Assembly: GCF_003315415.1 (NCBI RefSeq)
Contig: NZ_QNSB01000008.1
Location: forward strand, 1 to 64,000
Source of the DNA: Brevibacterium sanguinis
Lineage (GTDB): Bacteria; Actinomycetota; Actinomycetes; Actinomycetales; Brevibacteriaceae
Direction: 5' to 3'
Length of the DNA: 64,000 nucleotides
Shown here: positions 25,305 to 33,336 of the stretch, piece by piece
Layout: each line of letters starts with the position of its first letter
Position numbering within the stretch: position 1 is the stretch's first letter
Notes under the pieces: model-generated
Told to the model about the DNA's origin: nothing
What the model saw: only the letters and a program-made list of their open reading frames with translations
Database searches by the model: none
Made by a program: the position numbers and the translations under genes

Positions 25305-26390
25305 ATGACCCTGACGACGGTCGAACGCAAGCACCTGGTACTCACCGGAGCGACTCATCGCGAACTGGGCTCGGCACGGGGCCGCGCGCTGCGCGACGAG
25401 CTGCCTGGCGCGTATGCGAAGTACTCCGAGCTCTTCCGGCTGCTCGGCATCGATCCCGAGGCCGAAGCGGCCGCAGTGGCGACGGTGCTCGCAACTGTGG
25501 GGCGGTGGCGACCCGAGATCGTCGATGAGCTCACGGGCATCGCCGAGGCTGCCGGCCTCGACCTCGCCTGCATCGTCGCGCTCAACGCCCGCACGGAGAT
25601 CCTCGCGCTGAGCCGAAAGCCGTCCCATGAGTGCTCGACGTTCTCCCGTGTCATCGACGGGAAGCGCTGCGGAGTGCAGACCTGGGACTGGCATGTCGAG
25701 CTCGACCCGTACTGGCACATTCAGTCGGTCGAGGGTCCCGGTCACCGCTTCGCCGGGCTGACCGAGCACGGGATCCTGTCGAAGATCGGCGTGAACTCGG
25801 CCGGGCTGGCCGTGCACTTCAATTTCCTCCAGCACGAGGAGGACAGCGCCGACGGGGTGCCCGTCCACCTCCTCCAGCGTGTGCTCCTGTCCGAATGCGC
25901 GAGCGTCGCCGAGGCGATCGACCTGATCCGTTCGACCCCGATCCACTCGTCCTCGGCGTTCACCCTGATCGACGCCGAGCGGGCCGCATCTGTCGAAGTG
26001 AGCCCGGTCGGGGTCTTCGTCATCGATGAGACCGAGGGGTCGGTCCTGCGGACGAACCACTTCCAGGACCCCCTCCCTCTGAGCAGGCAGAAGCCGGAGA
26101 TCGACGAATCGGAATCGGTCGAACGATTCGCCCTCGTGCGTGAGCGACTCGAGGCGCACCCGCCGGCGAGCACCGCGGAGATGGTGGCGCTGCTCCAGAC
26201 CGCTCCGGATCAGGCTCCTCTCACCTGCATTCCCGATATGAGCCTGGGGTTCGGCGATCGGTGGGCTTCTCTCGCGACGATCATCACCGAGCCGACCGAC
26301 CGGAGGATCAGCATCCTGTCCGGCGCCCCCACCGAGCTGTCGACCGGGCAGTGGCAGGTCCTCGAGGTCGGGGAGCCGATCGCCGGCTGA
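25305..26390 (+). CDS. C45-family Ntn-hydrolase (acyl-CoA:6-APA acyltransferase-like)
   Basis: A 361-residue protein of peptidase family C45, whose fungal member is the penicillin acyltransferase. GATHRELGSARGRALRDELP near 14-33 is the conserved N-terminal region. ALNARTEILALS leads to the probable nucleophile Cys in HECSTFSRV near residue 107, where autocatalytic cleavage would free the N-terminal Cys. GVQTWDWHVEL and GLTEHGILSKIGVNSAGLAV follow the family pattern. ATG 25305 has GAGGAG five bases upstream. It opens an operon with an MHS permease and a YtcJ-like amidohydrolase under LacI control. Bacterial members probably hydrolyse N-acyl or peptide bonds; the residue before the nucleophile is Glu, not the Gly of the fungal enzyme. 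Confidence 0.8.
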   Translation: MTLTTVERKHLVLTGATHRELGSARGRALRDELPGAYAKYSELFRLLGIDPEAEAAAVATVLATVGRWRPEIVDELTGIAEAAGLDLACIVALNARTEILALSRKPSHECSTFSRVIDGKRCGVQTWDWHVELDPYWHIQSVEGPGHRFAGLTEHGILSKIGVNSAGLAVHFNFLQHEEDSADGVPVHLLQRVLLSECASVAEAIDLIRSTPIHSSSAFTLIDAERAASVEVSPVGVFVIDETEGSVLRTNHFQDPLPLSRQKPEIDESESVERFALVRERLEAHPPASTAEMVALLQTAPDQAPLTCIPDMSLGFGDRWASLATIITEPTDRRISILSGAPTELSTGQWQVLEVGEPIAG

Positions 26391-26485
26391 GCCGCCACAC
26401 CACCGCAACCGCAGCGCCGCCTCCAATACAGCATCGACCGATATCCACCCGTCCACCACCCTGACACGAGTCAATGGAGACTTCC

Positions 26486-27802
26486 ATGAGCACGACACAC
26501 CAGACACCTGGGCAGCGGCAGCGCCGATCCATCATCGGCGCCTTCGTCGGCACCTCGATCGAGTGGTACGACTTCTTCCTCTTCGGCACGGCCGCCGCCC
26601 TGGTCTTCGGCGACGTCTTCTACCCCGACCTCGCACCCGGCGCCGGCCTCCTCGCGTCCTTCGCCACCTTCTGGGTCGGATTCCTCGCCCGACCCATCGG
26701 CGGACTCGTCTTCAGCCACCTCGGCGACAAGTTCGGGCGGAAGAACACCCTCATCGCGACCCTCCTCATCATGGGAGTCTCGACGACGGGCATCGGCCTG
26801 CTGCCCGGATTCGCGACGATCGGGATGGCCGCGCCCATCCTGCTCATCGTCCTCCGCGCCACTCAGGGCCTGGCCGTCGGCGGCGAATGGGGCGGCGCCG
26901 TCGTCCTTGCCACGGAGAACGCCTCGGACAAGAAGCGCGGGCTCGCCGGCGCCTGGGTCCAGCAGGGCTCGCCGGCGGGAGCGATCCTCTCCACGCTCGC
27001 CTTCATGCTCGTCGGCCTGCTCCCCGACGAGGCGTTCCTCTCCTGGGGCTGGAGGATCCCGTTCCTCTTCTCCGCGGTTCTCGTCATCATCGCCTTCGTC
27101 ATCCGCTCCAAGGTCGAGGAATCACAGGAGTTCACGAAGGTCAAGGAGCAGGGCGAGGTGCCCAAGGTGCCCGTCGCCGAGGCGTTCACCGTCGCTCCAC
27201 TGCTCATCGTCTGTGGTGTCTTCGCCTCGATCGTCGGCATCGCCTCGGCGTACTTCAACAACACCTTCATGCTCTCGTGGACGACCGAGATCCTCGGCAT
27301 GGACCGCGCGGTCGTCCTCAACCTCATTCTCCTCTCGGCGGTCGTCCAGTTCTTCTGGCAGCCGATCGCGGCGACGATCGCCGAGCGGATCGGCCTCCAG
27401 GCGGTGCTCATCTGGGGACTGGTCATCACCGGAGTCGGCACCCCGCCGTTCTTCATGGCGATCCAGTCGACGAACGCGACCTTCCTCGGCATCACGATCG
27501 TCATCAATACCATCGGAGCGACGGCGTACTACGCGATGCTCGCCACCGCACTCGCCGAGTCGTTTCCGGCCCGCATCCGCTACACCGGAGTGTCACTGGC
27601 CTACCAGTTGTGTGCGACGATCTTCGGCGGATCGACGCCGATCATCGCGCAGTGGCTGCTCAACTCGACCGGCAACAGCCCATGGGCGGTGATGTGGTTC
27701 TACATCGCCCAGGTCGTGCTCACGATCCTCGGCGTCATCGGCCTCGCCAAGCTGCGGCCGAAGGACGTCCACGCTCCCTCGACGGAAGGAACACTCGAAT
27801 GA
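26486..27802 (+). CDS. MHS-family MFS permease, module 2
   Basis: A 438-residue, 12-segment metabolite:H+ symporter. GAFVGTSIEWYDFFLFGTAA is at about 20-39, HLGDKFGRKNTLIATLLIMG is the loop-2 motif, and GLAVGGEWGGAVVLATE lies in TM4-5. I chose ATG 26486 (GGAGA six bases upstream) over ATG 26474, which has no clear site. The stop overlaps the ATG of the following amidohydrolase by four bases (ATGA). It resembles the permease at 9382 in every motif, and both precede a YtcJ-like amidohydrolase, so the two modules look like relatives adapted to different amides. Confidence 0.9.
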   Translation: MSTTHQTPGQRQRRSIIGAFVGTSIEWYDFFLFGTAAALVFGDVFYPDLAPGAGLLASFATFWVGFLARPIGGLVFSHLGDKFGRKNTLIATLLIMGVSTTGIGLLPGFATIGMAAPILLIVLRATQGLAVGGEWGGAVVLATENASDKKRGLAGAWVQQGSPAGAILSTLAFMLVGLLPDEAFLSWGWRIPFLFSAVLVIIAFVIRSKVEESQEFTKVKEQGEVPKVPVAEAFTVAPLLIVCGVFASIVGIASAYFNNTFMLSWTTEILGMDRAVVLNLILLSAVVQFFWQPIAATIAERIGLQAVLIWGLVITGVGTPPFFMAIQSTNATFLGITIVINTIGATAYYAMLATALAESFPARIRYTGVSLAYQLCATIFGGSTPIIAQWLLNSTGNSPWAVMWFYIAQVVLTILGVIGLAKLRPKDVHAPSTEGTLE

Positions 27803-29439
27803 CGATCGACAGCCTGTGGCACGGGCGGTTCTGGACCGGTGACCCCACCCACCCGGAAGCGCGCACCCTCGCCGTCCATCAGGGTCGGATCCTCGCCGTC
27901 GACGAGGTGGACGGGCTCGACGCGGCAGCCGAGTACGACCTCGGTGACGCCCGGGTCGTCCCCGGCCTCCACGACGCCCACCACCACACGATGGGCACCG
28001 GGGAGCAGCTGGCCAACGTCGACCTGCGCTACCCTGCGGTGACGAGCCTCGACGAACTCTATGAGGCGCTGCGCCGGCGGGCGGAGACCCTGCCGCCGGG
28101 CGCCTGGGTGCGCGGCAGCGGTTACGACCAGAACCGCCTCGGCGCCCATCCCACCGCCGAGGGCCTCGATGCGGTCACGGGCGGGCGTCCGGCGATCATC
28201 GAGCACGTCTCCCACCACATGATCGTCGCCAACACCCGGGCCTTCGAACTCGTCGGCGCCACTGGTCGCCTCGGCTACCCCGACGTCGCCGGCGGCAGGG
28301 TCGTCCGCGACTCCGCGGGCCGCGCCGAGGGGCTGCTCCAGGAGGCCGCCGGCGAGCTCATCCAGCTCGAGGCCGCCAAGGTCACCCAGGAGGAGGCGAT
28401 CGAGAGCCTGCGGCTCGCCTCCGACCAGGCTCTCGCCTACGGGCTGACCAGCCTCACCGAGCCGGGGATCCTCGTCGGCGGGGCCATGGGCGTCAACTCC
28501 CCGGTCCTCGACACCTACCAGCGGGCGATCGAGACGAACCGGCTGCGGCCGCGGATGACGGTCATGCCCTTCCACCAGGTCCTCCACGAACTCGATCTCA
28601 ACAGTGACGGCCTGCGAACCCTCGACCTCGGGGTGCGGACGGGTTTCGGCGACGATCGACTCCGCTTCGGGCCGGTGAAGATCATCTCCGACGGATCGCT
28701 CATCGGCCGGTCCGCCGCCGTCCACGACTGCTTCTGCGGCGAGCCGGAGAATCGCGGCATCATGGTCGTCGATCCCGAGGAGCTCCTCGAGCTCGTCCCC
28801 GCCTACCACCGGGCCGGCTGGACGGTGGCGACCCATGCGATCGGCGACCGCGCGATCGACCATGCCCTCGAGGCGGTCGCCGCGGCACAGTCCGCCCTGC
28901 CGCGACGGGCCCGCCATCGCATCGAGCATTTCGCCATCGCCACCGACGCCCAGGTCGCCCGAGCCGCGGAGCTCGGCGTCATCCCGGTGCCCCAGGGAGT
29001 GTTCATCTCCGAGTTCGGCGACGGCATCATCGACGCGATCGGCCCCGAGCGGGCACGCGGAACCTATCGGATGCGCTCACTGCTCGACGCCGGCATCGTC
29101 GTGCCCGGCTCGACCGACTCCCCGGTCTCCGACGCCAACCCCTTCGTCTCGATGCACGACCTCGTCAATCGGAAGACGTCCTCGGGCGCCGATTTCGCCC
29201 CGGAGGAGAAGGTCGCCATCGCCGAGGCGCTGCGGGCCTACACCTTCGGCTCGGCTCATGCGGTCGGCCGGGAGGAGCACGTCGGCACCCTGCGGGCAGG
29301 GCAGCTTGCCGATTTCGTCGCGCTCAGCCAGGACATCCTCGCCGTCGAGCCGGAGCGGATCCGGGACACGCAGGCCCGGGTCACGGTCATCGGCGGCGAG
29401 CCGGTCCACGGCGCCGAGGCAATCCCCGGCCTCCGCTGA
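27799..29439 (+). CDS. Amidohydrolase family 3 protein (YtcJ-like), module 2
   Basis: A 546-residue YtcJ-type amidohydrolase. The first metal site reads VVPGLHDAHHHTMGTG near residues 51-66, with HxxHHH spacing instead of the HxH of module 1. WVRGSGYDQNRLGAHPT, FGPVKIISDGSLIGRSAAVH, THAIGDRAIDHALEAV, RHRIEHFAIA and PGSTDSPVSDANPF are the further conserved blocks, giving the third and fourth His and the metal Asp. The ATG overlaps the permease stop (ATGA), and GGAAGGA lies eight bases upstream. It is the last gene of the LacI-controlled operon. It may cleave the same compound as the C45 hydrolase or its product; neither is known. Confidence 0.88.
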   Translation: MTIDSLWHGRFWTGDPTHPEARTLAVHQGRILAVDEVDGLDAAAEYDLGDARVVPGLHDAHHHTMGTGEQLANVDLRYPAVTSLDELYEALRRRAETLPPGAWVRGSGYDQNRLGAHPTAEGLDAVTGGRPAIIEHVSHHMIVANTRAFELVGATGRLGYPDVAGGRVVRDSAGRAEGLLQEAAGELIQLEAAKVTQEEAIESLRLASDQALAYGLTSLTEPGILVGGAMGVNSPVLDTYQRAIETNRLRPRMTVMPFHQVLHELDLNSDGLRTLDLGVRTGFGDDRLRFGPVKIISDGSLIGRSAAVHDCFCGEPENRGIMVVDPEELLELVPAYHRAGWTVATHAIGDRAIDHALEAVAAAQSALPRRARHRIEHFAIATDAQVARAAELGVIPVPQGVFISEFGDGIIDAIGPERARGTYRMRSLLDAGIVVPGSTDSPVSDANPFVSMHDLVNRKTSSGADFAPEEKVAIAEALRAYTFGSAHAVGREEHVGTLRAGQLADFVALSQDILAVEPERIRDTQARVTVIGGEPVHGAEAIPGLR

Positions 29440-29448
29440 GGTGTGTCG

Positions 29449-29501
29449 CGGTCCCGGGCCTGTCGTGCTCGAGGCGCCGGACCTCGCCGGGCCCGGGACC
29501 G
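29449..29501. terminator. Hairpin between convergent genes
   Basis: CGGTCCCGGGCC (29449-29460) and GGCCCGGGACCG (29490-29501) are perfect 12-bp arms. They stand just after the amidohydrolase stop and before the stop of the convergent gene at 29590, consistent with bidirectional termination. Confidence 0.55.
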
Positions 29502-29589
29502 AGCCCGGGCGACCAGGCACGCGCGGACCGTCCCGGTCTTCGCGGTCCTTCCCGGCCGTCTGGGCGCATCTGTCCGCGCCCGCGGACGG

Positions 29590-30252
29590 TCACGACATCG
29601 GCTGGGCCGTGGAGCCGGGTGGGAGCAGATGCGCGAGCACGCGGACTCCCGGCCCGGTGAGACGGGGCACGGCTGAAGACGTGCGTCCGGTCGTGAGCAG
29701 AAGCAGATCGACCAGGTGCCCTTCGACCACCTCGCCGCCGCCGACGTCGATGTCCGCATCGTCGGCGATCAGGCGCAGACCGCGCAGCCGGCGTCTGGCG
29801 AAGAACGGCCAGCCCATCGACCACGCATGGCGGAAGGCGGACGCCCCTCCGAGCGGACGCAGCGGATGGTCGATCCCGAGTGGTCGGGTGATGTCCTGAG
29901 CGTGAACGAGGACATCGAGGAGGCAGTTATCGCCGTTCGTCAGTGCCGGCAGGTGCCGGGACGCCGCGTCGCGGCGGAGCTCGGCGACGATCACCTCGAC
30001 GGGGCGCTTGGCGTGTTCACGGGCGACGTCCCTGCCGAAGTCCCAGATGCGCCCGCGAGCCTTGACCAGGCCGCGGGCGATCGCGCCGAGCGACGGTTCG
30101 GTGGGCGTCATGGACAGGTGTGCGGCGACGTCGCGCACCCGCCATTGGGCACACAGGGACTGTGTCTCCCACTGGTCGGGGGAAAGCGTGGAGAGCAGGT
30201 CGGCGAGGCTGAGTCGTTCCGCCTCGACTTCGGACCACAGTGTCGAGTCCAT
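29590..30252 (-). CDS. Maleylpyruvate-isomerase/DinB-family protein (mycothiol-dependent type)
   Basis: A 220-residue four-helix-bundle protein of the DinB/MDMPI superfamily. The pattern is typical of the actinobacterial group: an N-terminal helix with ERLSLADLLSTLSPDQWETQ, then SLCAQWRVRDVAAHLSM with the first metal His, and CLLDVLVHAQDITRPLG with the second. Such proteins use mycothiol as co-substrate for isomerase or S-transfer reactions. It is divergent from a MarR regulator with a palindromic operator between them, so its expression is probably induced by whatever MarR senses. The physiological substrate is unknown. Confidence 0.8.
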   Translation of the reverse strand: MDSTLWSEVEAERLSLADLLSTLSPDQWETQSLCAQWRVRDVAAHLSMTPTEPSLGAIARGLVKARGRIWDFGRDVAREHAKRPVEVIVAELRRDAASRHLPALTNGDNCLLDVLVHAQDITRPLGIDHPLRPLGGASAFRHAWSMGWPFFARRRLRGLRLIADDADIDVGGGEVVEGHLVDLLLLTTGRTSSAVPRLTGPGVRVLAHLLPPGSTAQPMS

Positions 30253-30319
30253 CGTCGGACTTCTTTCAGTGAGCAGGTCGGTGGGAGAGTGAGGTGCTGA
30301 GACGGCGCATCCGATGATT

Positions 30320-30338
30320 TAGTCAGATAGTCTGACTA
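30320..30338. promoter_or_regulatory. MarR-type operator
   Basis: TAGTCAGA (30320-30327) and TCTGACTA (30331-30338) are perfect 8-bp arms around a three-base spacer, in the AT-rich divergent region between the DinB-family and MarR genes. The size and spacing fit MarR dimers, which commonly repress both divergent genes. Confidence 0.7.
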
Positions 30339-30406
30339 TTATAGATCTCATCGGTGCGACTCCACAAGAGGTCGCGCGAACCCTGTTTGAATTGAATGGA
30401 GGAGAG

Positions 30407-30868
30407 ATGACGGATGAACCAAGCCTCGGGGTGCTGGCGTTCCTCCCCTATCGGCACATGGAGCAGAGGGTGTTCGACGCGGCCGTCGCCGCCGGCTACG
30501 ACATCACGCTCGCTCAGGGCCGGCTGTTCCAGCGCGTCAACGACAACGGTTCGCGACTGACCGAACTGGCCGAGTCCGCCCAGCTGACCAAGCAGAGCGC
30601 GGCCTACCTCGTCGACGAGCTCGTCTCCTCCGGATTCCTCACTCGGTCACCCGACCCCAGCGACGGGCGGGCACGGCTGATCACGATCACCGATCGCGGT
30701 CGGGAGGCGATCGCGTTCGCCCGCCGGATCGAGGCCGACGTCGAGGCGGAATGGAGGGCTCACCTCGGCGATGCCGATCTCGAGACGCTGCGGTCGATCC
30801 TGCTGCGCCTGCGGGAGATCGTCGACCCCTACGCTCCCGGGCCCGACCGGGCCGCCGGCGCGGGCTGA
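30407..30868 (+). CDS. MarR-family transcriptional regulator
   Basis: A 153-residue winged-helix regulator. The recognition region is RLTELAESAQLTKQSAAYLV near residues 46-65, and the wing is GFLTRSPDPSDGRARLITITDRG near 74-96, with the family's DPxDxR signature. ATG 30407 follows GGAGGAG by a few bases; an in-frame ATG at 30392 has no site. It is divergent from the DinB-family gene, with a palindromic operator in between. It is followed 21 bases later by a LysR gene on the same strand that more likely belongs to the next module. Confidence 0.9.
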   Translation: MTDEPSLGVLAFLPYRHMEQRVFDAAVAAGYDITLAQGRLFQRVNDNGSRLTELAESAQLTKQSAAYLVDELVSSGFLTRSPDPSDGRARLITITDRGREAIAFARRIEADVEAEWRAHLGDADLETLRSILLRLREIVDPYAPGPDRAAGAG

Positions 30869-30889
30869 CCGCGTGCGATGATGTGAGCC

Positions 30890-31807
30890 ATGGCCCTTGA
30901 CTACACGCTCGTGCAGCTGCGGTACTTCCAGGAGGTCGCGCGGCGGGAGAACATGACCGAGGCGGCGAAGAAGCTCAACGTCACCCAATCGGCGATCTCC
31001 ACGGCGATGGCGCAGCTGGAGAGGACCCTGGGCATCGACCTGTTCATCCGGCAGAAGAACCGGGCGGTCGTGCTCTCACCGGCGGGACGACGGTTCCTGT
31101 CCGAGGTCACGACATTCCTCGACGCGTCCGAAGCCCTTGGCGAGGCGGCGCAGGGGCTCGGGCGCTCGGTGACCGGCCGCCTCACGGTCGGCGTGTTCTC
31201 GCCGATCGCGCCGGTGCGCCTGCCCCTCATCCACCAGGAGTTCGAGAAGCGCTACCCGGACGTCACCGTCAACTACTTCGAGGCGGACCTCGACACACTG
31301 CAGCGGGCCCTGCTCTCCGGCGACTGCGACATCGCGCTCATGTACACGCTCGGGCTCACCGACCGCTTCGACACCTATCTCGTCGACGTCGTCCACCCGC
31401 ACGCGCTCGTCTCGCCCACGCACCGCTTCGCCGGGGGAGAGGGTGAGCCGGAGCCGATCCATCTGCGCGAGCTCGCCGAGGAGAACTACATCCAGCTCGA
31501 CATGCCCTACAGCCGGCAATACTACGACGAGCTCTTCCGCATCGCCGGCGTCACCCCGAAGGTCCGTCATCGCTTCTCCGGCTACGAGACCGTGCGCTCG
31601 TTCGTCGCGATGGGGCACGGGTACACGCTGCTCAACCAGAGCGTGTCCTCGGGGACGTACATCGGCACGCGCACCGTCGACGTCCCCCTCCTCGACGACT
31701 TCCCGAGCATCGACCTCGCCCTCGTGTGGCCGGAGGGGCTGCGGCTGAGCAGGCGCGCCGAGGCGTTCTGCGAGCTGAGCAAGGAAGTGCTCGGGTCCGG
31801 CTCATAG
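30890..31807 (+). CDS. LysR-family transcriptional regulator
   Basis: A 305-residue LTTR. The HTH spans about 1-62: LVQLRYFQEVARRENMTEAA, then KKLNVTQSAISTAMAQLER, LGIDLFIRQKNRAVVLSPAG. The effector domain starts at GRLTVGVFSPIAPVRLPLIH near 98. It is co-directional with, and 98 bases before, the MHS permease, carbamoylase-type hydrolase and amidase, so it is their likely activator. Co-oriented rather than divergent placement is less usual for LysR genes. The effector is unknown. Confidence 0.88.
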   Translation: MALDYTLVQLRYFQEVARRENMTEAAKKLNVTQSAISTAMAQLERTLGIDLFIRQKNRAVVLSPAGRRFLSEVTTFLDASEALGEAAQGLGRSVTGRLTVGVFSPIAPVRLPLIHQEFEKRYPDVTVNYFEADLDTLQRALLSGDCDIALMYTLGLTDRFDTYLVDVVHPHALVSPTHRFAGGEGEPEPIHLRELAEENYIQLDMPYSRQYYDELFRIAGVTPKVRHRFSGYETVRSFVAMGHGYTLLNQSVSSGTYIGTRTVDVPLLDDFPSIDLALVWPEGLRLSRRAEAFCELSKEVLGSGS

Positions 31808-31905
31808 ATTCGATCAATGCCGAAGTCAACGAGTATCTGTTGGACTGATGCACTCCGGCTCCACGAGAATGGTGGCGACCTGGACGCCAGAGCAAGGGAG
31901 CTTCA

Positions 31906-33207
31906 ATGTCCGCGACACAAGCGAATGAGTACAGGCCGACGACGAGCATGCAGAAGAAGGTGCTCCTCGGCGGCAGCATCGGTCAGTTCGTCGAGTTCTA
32001 CGACTTCACCCTCTACGGGCTCTCCGCCGTCATCCTCACCGATCACTTCTTCCCCGCCGGGGACCCCGTCACAGGCCTCCTCGTCATTTTCGCGACCTTC
32101 GGTGTGGCATTCGGGATGCGGCCGCTGGGCGGACTGTTCTTCGGGGCGCTGGGCGACAAGATCGGCCGCCGGAAGACGCTGACGATCACGATCTTCCTCG
32201 TCGGCGCGTGCACCGCCCTCATCGGCATCCTGCCCGGATTCGCGACCATCGGCTGGGCCGCCCCGATCCTCCTCGTCCTGTGCCGCCTGGGCCAGGGCTT
32301 CTCCGCCGGAGGGGAGTCCGTGGGCGGGCCCTCGTTCGTCTACGAGCACGCCCCCGTCGACAAGCGCGGGATGTGGATCAACATCACCCTGGCGGCGACG
32401 GCCCTGCCGTCCGTGTGCGCCGGCGGCCTCATCCTGCTGCTCAGCTCGATGATGAGCGACGCGTCCTTCGACTCGTGGGGCTGGCGGATCCCGTTCCTTC
32501 TCGCCCTGCCGCTGTCGGGCGTGGGCCTGTGGATCCGGTCGCGCACCGAGGAGAGCGAGCTGTTCAAGGCCGTCGCCGAGGAGCGCCCCAAGGAATTCAG
32601 CCCCATCAGGGAGTCCTTCCGGGAGAACTGGAAGGGCATGCTCCAGGTCTTCTTCGTCCTCGGACTCACCGCCCTCGGCTTCTACATGCTCTCCGCCTAC
32701 TTCGTCACCTACATCCAGACGACCGGCGACCTCAGCCGCGAACAGGCGCTGCTCACCAACGCCCTCGCGATGGCCAGCTACACGATCCTCCTGCCGATCT
32801 TCGGCCACCTGTCCGACCGGTTCGGCCGCAAACCGCTCCTCATCACCGGCTCCGTCCTCCTCGCGGTCTCCTCGATCCCGGCGTTCGGCCTCGTCACCAG
32901 CGGCAACCTCGGGCTCGCCTTCCTCGGGCAGACGATCTTCGTCATCTCCCTGACCTGCTACGGCGGCGGCTGCTACACCTTCTTCTGTGAGCGGTTCTCG
33001 ACCAGGACCCGATTCACCTCGGCGGCCATCAGCTACAACATCTCCTACGCCGTCTTCGGCGGGACCGCACCCTTCGTCGGCACGTGGCTCGTCGAGGCGA
33101 CCGGGGTCAACGCTGCCCCGGGCTGGTACATGAGCGCGATCGCCGTCGCGGTGCTCGCCCTCATCGTCATCACCCGACTGCCCGAGACCCGCGGCCGTCT
33201 CGGCTGA
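31906..33207 (+). CDS. MHS-family MFS permease, module 3
   Basis: A 433-residue, 12-segment metabolite:H+ symporter. GSIGQFVEFYDFTLYGLSAV near 24-43 is the TM1 signature (EFYDF in place of EWYDF). GALGDKIGRRKTLTITIFLVG is the loop-2 motif and GQGFSAGGESVGGPSFVYEH the TM4-5 region, where the usual GGEWGG is GGESVGG. AGGGAGC precedes the ATG. It is more divergent from the permeases at 9382 and 26486 than those are from each other. Lying before an M20 carbamoylase-type hydrolase and an amidase, it probably imports their amide, carbamoyl or hydantoin-derived substrate. Confidence 0.9.
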   Translation: MSATQANEYRPTTSMQKKVLLGGSIGQFVEFYDFTLYGLSAVILTDHFFPAGDPVTGLLVIFATFGVAFGMRPLGGLFFGALGDKIGRRKTLTITIFLVGACTALIGILPGFATIGWAAPILLVLCRLGQGFSAGGESVGGPSFVYEHAPVDKRGMWINITLAATALPSVCAGGLILLLSSMMSDASFDSWGWRIPFLLALPLSGVGLWIRSRTEESELFKAVAEERPKEFSPIRESFRENWKGMLQVFFVLGLTALGFYMLSAYFVTYIQTTGDLSREQALLTNALAMASYTILLPIFGHLSDRFGRKPLLITGSVLLAVSSIPAFGLVTSGNLGLAFLGQTIFVISLTCYGGGCYTFFCERFSTRTRFTSAAISYNISYAVFGGTAPFVGTWLVEATGVNAAPGWYMSAIAVAVLALIVITRLPETRGRLG

Positions 33208-33248
33208 CCCGACCCTCAGGAATGCTCTGCCGCATAGCTCATCACTTC

Positions 33249-33288
33249 TGGAACCAGTCATCTGTTCCGGAACAGATGACTGGTTCCA
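33249..33288. repeat. Perfect 40-bp palindrome without spacer
   Basis: GGAACCAGTCATCTGTTCC (33250-33268) is followed directly by its reverse complement (33269-33287), and the flanking T/A pair extends the palindrome to 40 bp. It lies 41 bases after the permease stop and 48 bases before the hydrolase ATG. It may be an intercistronic terminator or processing hairpin, a dimeric operator, or an element remnant. Confidence 0.85.
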
Positions 33289-33336
33289 CAACCGATGGGA
33301 CCGCCCGCACTCGAACCGCACAGTAAGGAACCCCTC

